Source: Azoarcus sp.
GTDB lineage: Bacteria; Pseudomonadota; Gammaproteobacteria; Burkholderiales; Rhodocyclaceae
DNA length: 6,226 nucleotides
Direction of reading: 5' to 3'
NCBI GenBank assembly: GCA_031268685.1
Contig: JAIRWW010000175.1
Span: 1-6,226, forward strand
Shown here: positions 1 to 5,259 of the stretch, one piece after another
Layout of the letters: the number at the start of each line of letters is the position of its first letter
Position numbering within the stretch: the first letter of the stretch is position 1
Notes under the pieces: model-generated
Database searches by the model: none
What the model was told of the DNA's origin: nothing
Seen by the model: only the letters and a program-made list of their open reading frames with translations
Made by a program: the position numbers and the translations under genes

Positions 1-174
1 TTGCAGCGCGCCTTCGATGATTGCCAGGACATCGGCATCGAGCAATTCGCGCCCATGGGCGGCGCGCAGAAGGGCGACAAGCTCGCCACGGTCTTCTGGC
101 TCTGGAGTGAGCAACGCCGACAGGCGCTCCAGCAAGGAAGGAGGCTTGTCAGTGGAAAAACTGGAATCGTCCAT
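1..174 (-). CDS. corC: CorC/HlyC-family CBS-domain protein, N-terminal 58 residues (cut by left edge)
   Basis: Only the first 58 residues are in the window. They read MDDSSFSTDKPPSLLERL followed by a segment with PEDRGELVALLRAAHGRELLDAD and ending IIEGALQ. This matches the start of Proteobacterial CorC: a polar leader, then the LLERL helix, the 'R-ELL-L-R-A' segment and 'D-D-L-IIEG' just before the first CBS domain. Family members are cytoplasmic proteins with paired CBS domains and a C-terminal CorC/HlyC domain, linked to magnesium and cobalt efflux; those parts lie outside the window. The ATG at 172-174 is the natural start because it fits the family N-terminus. There is no clear Shine-Dalgarno in the 17 nt separating it from the ybeY stop, so translation may be coupled. 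It is the most downstream visible gene of the miaB-phoH-ybeY-corC operon; in relatives lnt usually follows. Confidence 0.85.
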   Translation of the reverse strand, partial: MDDSSFSTDKPPSLLERLSALLTPEPEDRGELVALLRAAHGRELLDADVLAIIEGALQ

Positions 175-191
175 TGCAGTACGGGCGCCGC

Positions 192-932
192 TCAAGCATA
201 AGGATCGGCGTAGCCGAGCGAACGCAAGATATCGCGCTCGCGCGTCTCCATGCTTTCGGCATCATTCTTGCCTTGGTGGTCGAAACCTTGCAGGTGCAGC
301 ATGCCATGCACGACGAGGTGGGCGAAATGAGCATCCAGCGGCTTGCCCTGCTCGTTGGCCTCGCGCGTCACTACCGGTACGCAGAGCACGAGATCGCCGC
401 GTAGCGGTGCATCGTCGCTCGCTTCACTGCTATAAGGAAATGTCAATACGTTAGTGGCATAGTCCTTGCCGCGATAATTCTTGTTCAGTTCACATCCTTC
501 CGCCTCGCCGACAAGGCGCACGGCGGCTTCCACGTTGCGCAGCAGCGCAGCCTGTGCCCAGCGCCGGATCTGGTGTTTTTTGGGTGCATTGAGCCGATCC
601 GCGCCTTCGAGCGCCTTTTGCACGGCAAGATTGAGCATTGGCGGTGTTCTCGGCGAATCGGCTGTCTCGACCGGGAGCAGGTCGTGATGTATGTCGATCC
701 GCAGATTGATGACGTTACAGGCGCCCGGCTGCATGTTGATGATCGGCACGGCTGCTTTGTCACCCGGCACGTCGGCCTCGATTTCAAGGTCGCTCCAGCC
801 GTTTTCCGGAAAGGACAATAGCAGGCGGCGTCCGTCGCCAAAGTCGATTTCGAGCCGCTCGGCGCGTATTCGGTTGTTTTTCCCGTCGCCACCCGCCACG
901 GTGATCCTGGGTTTATTCGTCTGTTTCGTCAT
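192..932 (-). CDS. ybeY: YbeY endoribonuclease (16S rRNA maturation) with an unusual N-terminal extension
   Basis: This is a 246-residue protein, whereas YbeY is normally about 150-160. The C-terminal part, from about residue 99, is a complete YbeY. It has NYRGKDYATNVLTFPY around the conserved Arg154, GDLVLCVPVV, and the zinc-binding signature HGMLHLQGFDH with ligands His209, His213 and His219, ending LGYADPYA as in E. coli. YbeY is a cytoplasmic metal-dependent RNase in 16S rRNA 3' end processing and ribosome quality control. Residues 1-98 are extra: a polar, acidic region with a likely beta-strand pattern (ERLEIDFGDGRRLLLSFP, PIINMQPGACNVINLRIDI) that I cannot assign. I chose ATG 930-932 (MTKQTNKPRI) because AGGGG lies 13 nt upstream. 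ATG 999-1001 and 963-965 in the same frame lie deeper inside phoH without an SD. An internal ATG at 636-638 (MLNLAVQKALEG) would give a family-length 148-residue protein and cannot be excluded. The start overlaps the phoH end by 20 nt. Confidence 0.88.
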   Translation of the reverse strand: MTKQTNKPRITVAGGDGKNNRIRAERLEIDFGDGRRLLLSFPENGWSDLEIEADVPGDKAAVPIINMQPGACNVINLRIDIHHDLLPVETADSPRTPPMLNLAVQKALEGADRLNAPKKHQIRRWAQAALLRNVEAAVRLVGEAEGCELNKNYRGKDYATNVLTFPYSSEASDDAPLRGDLVLCVPVVTREANEQGKPLDAHFAHLVVHGMLHLQGFDHQGKNDAESMETRERDILRSLGYADPYA

Positions 933-1917
933 GACCGCTGTTTTTCCCCTTGTTTTTGTGTCCATGAATCGGCGTTTTGGATGTATTGCGTTTTTTATCA
1001 TAAGCCTCGACGATGCGCGCCACCAAAGGATGCCGAACTACATCTTCTTTGCCGAATTCGGTAAACGCCAGTCCTCGCACCCGTCCCAGCACTGTGCGCG
1101 CCTCCGCCAGCCCGCTGCGGTTGCCATGCGGCAAATCGACCTGGGTCAGGTCGCCCGTAACCACTACCTTCGCGCCAAACCCGATGCGGGTCAGGAACAT
1201 CTTCATTTGCTCGGGCGTAGTGTTCTGCGCTTCATCGAGAATGATGAAAGCGTTGTTGAGCGTGCGTCCGCGCATGAAAGCGAGTGGCGCGACTTCGATT
1301 GTGCCGCGCTCGAAAAGCTTGCCAACACGGTCGAACCCCATAAGGTCATAGAGCGCGTCGTAAAGAGGCCGCAAATAGGGATCGACCTTCTGCGCCAGAT
1401 CGCCGGGTAAAAACCCCAGGCGTTCGCCAGCTTCCACCGCTGGACGGGTAAGGATGATGCGCTCGACCAGATCACGCTCGAAGGCATCGACGGCGCTTGC
1501 CACCGCGAGATATGTCTTGCCCGTGCCTGCCGGGCCGATGCCGAAAGTGATGTCGTGCTCCTGGATCTTCCTCAGATAGTCGATCTGATGCTGTGTGCGC
1601 CCATGTAGTTCGCTGCGCCGTGTGACCAGCACCGGCGCTTCGGTGGGCACTTCGTCCCGGTTGGCGATTTCGACCAGCCCAAGCTGGATGTCCTCGCGCG
1701 GCAGGTCGCGGTCGGCCTTGGCGTAAAAATAACGCAATGCCACCTCGCCCCGGCGCGCATTGCCGCCATTCAAGCTGAAGTGCGAGCCATGGCGGACGAT
1801 GGTAATGTCGAAAGCGTTTTCGATCTGGCGTAAATTTTCGTCCAGCACCCCGCACAAACGAGCCAGCCGTGTGTTGTTTACTGGCTCGAACGAAAATTCC
1901 AGCAATGCCTGAGCCAT
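913..1917 (-). CDS. ybeZ: PhoH-like P-loop ATPase (YbeZ)
   Basis: The protein has 334 residues, typical for PhoH-like/YbeZ. The N-terminal domain (about 1-110) is the small region seen in this family. The ATPase core follows: Walker A GPAGTGKT at 128-135, the RPAVEAGERLGFLPGD segment at 158-173, Walker B FIILDEAQNTTPEQMKMFLTR from 224 with the catalytic acid in LDEAQ, and the sensor-like VVTGDLTQVDLP at 252-263. These are hallmark PhoH motifs. YbeZ is a cytoplasmic ATPase that works with YbeY in RNA metabolism, consistent with the overlapping ybeY gene directly downstream. The last 25 or so residues (from about 308) are a hydrophilic, Lys/His/Asn-rich tail likely to be disordered. The ATG at 1915-1917 follows the miaB stop by only 2 nt and has no strong SD, so coupling to miaB is likely. 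The Walker motifs make the family certain; the exact cellular role is less so. Confidence 0.95.
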   Translation of the reverse strand: MAQALLEFSFEPVNNTRLARLCGVLDENLRQIENAFDITIVRHGSHFSLNGGNARRGEVALRYFYAKADRDLPREDIQLGLVEIANRDEVPTEAPVLVTRRSELHGRTQHQIDYLRKIQEHDITFGIGPAGTGKTYLAVASAVDAFERDLVERIILTRPAVEAGERLGFLPGDLAQKVDPYLRPLYDALYDLMGFDRVGKLFERGTIEVAPLAFMRGRTLNNAFIILDEAQNTTPEQMKMFLTRIGFGAKVVVTGDLTQVDLPHGNRSGLAEARTVLGRVRGLAFTEFGKEDVVRHPLVARIVEAYDKKRNTSKTPIHGHKNKGKNSGHDETDE

Positions 1918-1919
1918 GA

Positions 1920-3263
1920 TTACTGCACCACGATTTCGCCGCGCAGGCTGTGCGGCATAGCGGCGGTGATCCTTACATCGGCGAACTGGCCCATCAGGCG
2001 GTCGCGCGCATGTGCAGGGACTGGGAAATTCACTATCCGGTTATTGCCGGTGCGCCCATACAGATCGGCATCGCCTTTTTTCGCGACGCCTTCTACCAAG
2101 ATACGCTCGACACCGCCGACCATCGCCTGGCTAATAGCTTGCGCCTGCCCATCGATGTGCTCTTGCAGGTGTGCCAGCCAGCTTAGTTTGGTTTCCCGTG
2201 CCACGGGATCGTCCATATCTGCCGCTGGCGTGCCGGGCCGTGCGCTGTAGACGAAACTGAATGCACCATCGAAACCGATTTCGTCTATCAGTTTCATCGT
2301 CTTTTCGAAATCTCCGGCGGTCTCGCCTGGAAAGCCGACGATGAAATCGGAACTCAGCGACAAATCGGGCCGCGCCGCGCGCAGCCGCCGCACGATGGAC
2401 TTGAATTCCAGCACTGTATAACCGCGCTTCATCGCAGCCAGTATCCGATCCGATCCCGACTGCACCGGCAAATGCAATTGTGGCGCCAGTTTGGGTAAGC
2501 GGGCGTAGGCTTCGATCAGTCTGGGCGTTATCTCGCGCGGATGCGAACTCGTGAAGCGGACACGGCCAATGTCGGTAATGTCATGCACGCATTCGAGCAG
2601 CAAGGCGAAGTCGCCCGTCTCGCCGCCGCCTTTTTCCAACTCGCCGCGCCAAGCGTTGACGTTTTGCCCGAGCAGAGTCACTTCCCGCACACCCTGCGCT
2701 GCCAGTGCCGCTACCTCTGCAAGCACATCGTCGAGTGGGCGCGAGACTTCCTCGCCGCGCGTATAGGGCACGACACAGAATGTGCAGTATTTGGAGCAGC
2801 CTTCCATGATCGAGACGAAGGCCGATGCGCCTTCGACCCGCGGCGGCGGCAAGGCGTCGAACTTTTCGACTTCGGGGAAGGAGATGTCCACCTGAGGCCG
2901 TCCGCTCTCCCTGCGCTGTGCGATGAGTTGCGGCAGCCGATGCAGCGTCTGCGGCCCGAACACCACGTCGACATACGGCGCGCGCCGCACGATGGTCTCG
3001 CCTTCCTGGCTTGCCACGCACCCGCCAACGCCGATGATGAGTCCAGGCCGTTCCGCCTTGATCTGGCGTACCCGGCCCAGGTCGTGGAACACACGTTCCT
3101 GCGCTTTCTCGCGCACCGAACAGGTGTTGAACAGAATAATGTCTGCTTCTTCAGGTTTGTCGGTAAGCGCCAAAGGCTCTTGTGCGCCGAGTACGCATGC
3201 CATCTTGTCGGAGTCGTACTCGTTCATTTGGCACCCGAAGGTGCGGATATACAGTTTTTTCAT
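1920..3263 (-). CDS. miaB: tRNA-2-methylthio-N6-dimethylallyladenosine synthase MiaB
   Basis: A 447-residue radical SAM methylthiotransferase that adds the 2-methylthio group to i6A37 of tRNAs reading UNN codons. Using ATG 3261-3263 as residue 1, the N-terminal UPF0004 domain has its three cluster cysteines at Cys11 ([12 protein letters not shown]), Cys48 ([14 protein letters not shown]) and Cys82 ([12 protein letters not shown]). The radical SAM domain carries Cys156, Cys160 and Cys163 in [37 protein letters not shown] and IVGFPGET are all present, and the last 70 or so residues fit the TRAM RNA-binding domain. All six Fe-S ligands are intact, so it should be active. I chose [11 protein letters not shown] rather than the ATG nine codons upstream (3288-3290) because it fits the family N-terminus and has GGGG just upstream (GGGGTGGC before the ATG). 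It is the first gene of the operon. I saw no convincing minus-strand promoter in the 120 nt before it. Confidence 0.97.
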   Translation of the reverse strand: MKKLYIRTFGCQMNEYDSDKMACVLGAQEPLALTDKPEEADIILFNTCSVREKAQERVFHDLGRVRQIKAERPGLIIGVGGCVASQEGETIVRRAPYVDVVFGPQTLHRLPQLIAQRRESGRPQVDISFPEVEKFDALPPPRVEGASAFVSIMEGCSKYCTFCVVPYTRGEEVSRPLDDVLAEVAALAAQGVREVTLLGQNVNAWRGELEKGGGETGDFALLLECVHDITDIGRVRFTSSHPREITPRLIEAYARLPKLAPQLHLPVQSGSDRILAAMKRGYTVLEFKSIVRRLRAARPDLSLSSDFIVGFPGETAGDFEKTMKLIDEIGFDGAFSFVYSARPGTPAADMDDPVARETKLSWLAHLQEHIDGQAQAISQAMVGGVERILVEGVAKKGDADLYGRTGNNRIVNFPVPAHARDRLMGQFADVRITAAMPHSLRGEIVVQ

Positions 3264-3343
3264 GCCACCCCAAACACACTGCTCGTGCACAAAAACGCTT
3301 GTGGACGAATTTGCATAGATTACTACATGTACTACTGCTTTTC

Positions 3344-3372
3344 TTGACGCATCAGGTGCCGATGCCTAGAAT
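3344..3372 (+). promoter_or_regulatory. Sigma70-type promoter of the tRNA-Met gene
   Basis: The -35 box is TTGACG (3344-3349), the spacer is exactly 17 nt, and the -10 box is TAGAAT (3367-3372). Each hexamer matches consensus at five of six positions. Transcription would start near 3379-3380, leaving a 5' leader of about 7 nt before the mature tRNA at 3387. That is a plausible layout for a stable RNA promoter. Confidence 0.8.
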
Positions 3373-3386
3373 TGCTGCCTTTCCTC

Positions 3387-3463
3387 GGTGATGTAGCTCA
3401 GATGGTTAGAGCGGCGGATTCATAACCCGCAGGTCGGCAGTTCGATCCTGCCCATCACCACCA
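3387..3463 (+). tRNA. tRNA-Met (CAU), elongator type, CCA encoded
   Basis: A full 77 nt cloverleaf. The acceptor stem GGTGATG (3387-3393) pairs perfectly with CATCACC (3453-3459), followed by discriminator A3460 and genomic CCA (3461-3463). The D stem is GCTC/GAGC (3396-3399, 3409-3412), the anticodon CAT is at 3421-3423 in loop TTCATAA, the variable loop is AGGTC, and the T arm GGCAG-TTCGATC-CTGCC spans 3436-3452. G1-C72 is paired, so this is not the initiator. The fifth acceptor pair is A-T, as in E. coli elongator Met, rather than the C-G of the lysidine-modified tRNA-Ile2; Met is therefore favoured, though CAU alone does not settle it. The top-of-loop pair 31-39 is an A3418/C3426 mismatch. 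The gene is divergent from miaB. Confidence 0.95.
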
Positions 3464-3504
3464 TTTGTCATGTAACTTGCTGATTTAGCTAAAAGGCTCA
3501 ATGG

Positions 3505-3558
3505 ATCAGCTGGTTATACTTCCGGTTTGTCACACAAAGCATGAAACCGGAAGCTGAT
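3505..3558 (+). repeat. Interrupted inverted repeat just downstream of tRNA-Met
   Basis: CTTCCGGTTT (3519-3528) is the perfect reverse complement of AAACCGGAAG (3544-3553), separated by 15 nt. Outside it, ATCAG (3505-3509) pairs with CTGAT (3554-3558), with a 9 nt bulge on the left side only. The loop holds a smaller alternative pairing, TTTGT-CAC-ACAAA (3526-3538). No T-run follows on either strand, so it does not look like a standard intrinsic terminator. It lies between the tRNA 3' end and the integrase remnant, where recombinase or excisionase sites often sit, but that role is inferred only from position. A processing or transcription-end structure for the tRNA transcript is an equal possibility. 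Confidence 0.55.
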
Positions 3559-3561
3559 AAA

Positions 3562-3751
3562 ATGCCATAGTGGTTGAGCCGCAACGGCACCTACTACTTC
3601 AGTTTGCGGGTTCCCGTCAACCTTATGCACGATCAGCTGGAATTTGCAGCTCGATTCGCTTCAAGTCCGCGCAGTTGTTGTCCTTGCCAAGCATTCGCTC
3701 GGATTGTACGCACCAAATATCATCGAGGCCACCACACCTTGGCCGTGGTAA
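3562..3751 (+). pseudogene. Broken N-terminal fragment of a phage-type tyrosine recombinase/integrase
   Basis: Reading from ATG 3562 gives M-P-stop-W-LSRNGTYYFSLRVPVNL. The 'SRNGTYYFxLRVPxxL' pattern is the typical N-terminal opening of a family of phage and island integrases (DUF6538-like), usually starting MPYL. The third codon is TAG (3568-3570), one base from a Tyr codon, so an amber mutation is the simplest reading. After about 3640 similarity moves to the next frame: LQVRAVVVLAKHSLGLYAPNI (about 3656-3718) resembles the following family segment ('SLRxRDxxxAVVLAKxL'). A frameshift or small deletion is therefore likely. That frame stops at TAA 3749-3751. The core-binding and catalytic domains (Arg-His-Arg-Tyr residues) are absent. 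The fragment begins 98 nt beyond the tRNA-Met CCA and reads away from it, the standard place for an integrase of an element inserted at a tRNA gene. The assignment rests on motif memory, not a search. Confidence 0.65.
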
Positions 3752-4021
3752 TCACAGCAGCCGCAGCTTGAGCAAGCCAGTATGAAAGCTCAGTCTTTTT
3801 AGCCTGCGGAAGCTGTTCGTCCTTTGCGTTATGACGCCTGGGCAATATTGGGGCTTCCCGCGTCCTGAGAATTTTCATTTGAAATGTGCTAATACAATCA
3901 TAGGATTTTTGCCACACTGTTAATGTGATTTGTTGTGTGACTTTATACAGCTCGATATGAGGACATCCACAATAAGTTTGCTTATGGTAATACTCTATCC
4001 TGAATTCAAGTCCTTGCCATT
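3752..4021 (+). other. Intergenic region without a supported gene, upstream of the HD-GYP regulator
   Basis: About 270 nt with no open frame I can defend on either strand. It becomes AT-rich toward the right. A weak promoter candidate is TTGTGT (3933-3938), 17 nt, TATGAG (3956-3961), matching consensus at three and four positions. Two TGTGA copies lie 7 nt apart (3924-3928 and 3936-3940). They are in direct orientation, so they are not a canonical CRP palindrome. The left part may be decayed sequence from the same element as the integrase remnant, but nothing recognisable survives. Confidence 0.4.
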
Positions 4022-5113
4022 ATGGAGATAAAGGTGGGTGATAACCGCGTTGTGGATAACCGCAAATTAATTATGTTAGTGGATGACAGTCTGGCTAATC
4101 TAATGGTCGGCAAGGAAGCCTTGTCCAGCGTCTATAGAGTCTTGACCGTGCCATCCGCGCAAAAAATGTTCGAAATGCTTAATAGGTATAATCCATGCCT
4201 GATACTGTTGGATGTCGACATGCCGGAGATGAATGGTTACGATGCCATCAAGATATTAAAAAGTGGTCCGAAGACCCAGGACATACCAGTTGTTTTTCTT
4301 ACCGCTATGAATGATGATAATAGCGAACTCATGGGATTGAGCCTGGGAGCGGTCGATTATATCGCCAAGCCTTTTTCCGCATCGCTTCTGAAAAAGCGGG
4401 TGGAATTGCATTTATTGCTGGAATCCCAGAAAAAGACGCTGCAAGACTACAATGATAACCTTCAGGAAATGGTGGCGGCCAAAACGCGCACTGTTTTTAA
4501 GTTGCAGAATAAGGTAATGCGGGCAATGGCGGAAATGGTGGAAGGACGCGACACCGTCACAGGCAACCATATTGAGCGTACTCAGCAATGTTTGCGAGTA
4601 CTTTTGTCCGCCGTGATGGAAGTGGATTTTTACCAGGATCAAACGATCGACTGGGATCAGGAATTGCTGCTTCAGTCTTCGCAATTGCATGATGTTGGCA
4701 AAATTGCCATTCAGGATAATATCCTTAAAAAGCCCGGCAAGTTGACTGACGAAGAATTTCAGGAAATGAAAAATCATGTCAATTTCGGCGTTAGCTTTAT
4801 AGAAAGGCTTGAAGAAGATGAGGATGACAGCCTTTTTCTGCGCCATGCCAAAATTTTTGCCAAATATCACCATGAGAAGTGGGACGGTTCCGGTTATCCA
4901 AATGGAGTTGCCGGCACAGAAATTCCACTCTTGGGGCGATTGATGGCGATTGTCGACGTTTATGAAGCATTGACGTCGGTACGTCCCTATAAAAAGGCAT
5001 TTGATCACGAGTCCTCTGTCGAAATTATCCGGCAAGGCAAAGGAACGCATTTTGACCCGATGTTGGTTGAATTATTTGAAAAATGTTCGGATCAATTGCA
5101 CGCATTGTGTTGA
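4022..5113 (+). CDS. Response regulator with receiver and HD-GYP domains (predicted c-di-GMP phosphodiesterase)
   Basis: A 363-residue, two-domain RpfG-like protein. Residues 15-135 are a receiver domain: acidic pair Asp21/Asp22 (MLVDDS), phosphoacceptor Asp64 (LILLDVDMPEMNG), Thr94 (VFLTA) and Lys117 (AKPF). A charged, probably coiled-coil linker (about 125-165) leads to an HD-GYP domain at about 165-355. Its metal and catalytic residues appear complete: His183 (GNHIERT), His223-Asp224 (LHDVGKIAI), His252, His283-His284 with the signature HHEKWDGSGYP, and Asp312 (IVDVYEALTS). HD-GYP enzymes hydrolyse cyclic di-GMP, so phosphorylation by an unseen kinase probably controls c-di-GMP level. The start is uncertain: ATG 4022 has no SD, while in-frame GTG 4034 has GGAG 6 nt upstream; both precede the receiver core. 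No kinase or diguanylate cyclase is in view. Base composition is clearly lower in GC than the miaB operon. Confidence 0.93.
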   Translation: MEIKVGDNRVVDNRKLIMLVDDSLANLMVGKEALSSVYRVLTVPSAQKMFEMLNRYNPCLILLDVDMPEMNGYDAIKILKSGPKTQDIPVVFLTAMNDDNSELMGLSLGAVDYIAKPFSASLLKKRVELHLLLESQKKTLQDYNDNLQEMVAAKTRTVFKLQNKVMRAMAEMVEGRDTVTGNHIERTQQCLRVLLSAVMEVDFYQDQTIDWDQELLLQSSQLHDVGKIAIQDNILKKPGKLTDEEFQEMKNHVNFGVSFIERLEEDEDDSLFLRHAKIFAKYHHEKWDGSGYPNGVAGTEIPLLGRLMAIVDVYEALTSVRPYKKAFDHESSVEIIRQGKGTHFDPMLVELFEKCSDQLHALC

Positions 5114-5259
5114 TGATGCGCTAGCTTCTAAGGAAAATGAGACCGTGTTTTCTATGAATACTGAATGCTGTTTCATCGCCGAAGATATAGTTGCGTTACA
5201 AAAATGAAGGCCGCGCTTCTTGGTAGTTGAAGCAAATGAAGAAAATGGAGAAAACAGAT

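Noticed and set aside
930..1001. Earlier in-frame ATG codons for ybeY at 999-1001 and 963-965
   Set aside because: They would deepen the overlap with phoH and lack an SD, while ATG 930-932 has AGGGG upstream.
691..1410. 239-codon open frame on the plus strand
   Set aside because: Antisense to phoH and ybeY, no motif; a shadow of strongly supported genes.
2541..3347. 268-codon open frame on the plus strand
   Set aside because: Lies antisense over miaB, whose protein is fully conserved; the antisense product has no recognisable motif and is explained by high GC.
3421..3423. CAT anticodon read as initiator Met or lysidine-modified tRNA-Ile2
   Set aside because: G1-C72 is paired, excluding the initiator type, and the fifth acceptor pair is A-T as in elongator Met rather than the C-G of E. 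coli tRNA-Ile2.
3261..3463. Functional link between MiaB and the adjacent tRNA-Met
   Set aside because: MiaB acts on tRNAs with A36 that read UNN codons; the CAU anticodon has U36, so this tRNA is not an expected substrate.
3720..3917. 65-codon minus-strand frame in the intergenic region
   Set aside because: No recognisable domain, no ribosome binding site, and it runs into the integrase remnant. Kept out, though a decayed gene cannot be excluded.
4412..5050. 212-codon open frame on the minus strand
   Set aside because: Antisense to the HD-GYP gene, which has all its catalytic residues; the product looks like random hydrophobic and His-rich sequence.
5155..5208. 17-codon small frame (MNTECCFIAEDIVALQK) between the HD-GYP and kinase genes
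   Set aside because: No Shine-Dalgarno upstream and no support beyond an open frame of a length expected by chance.
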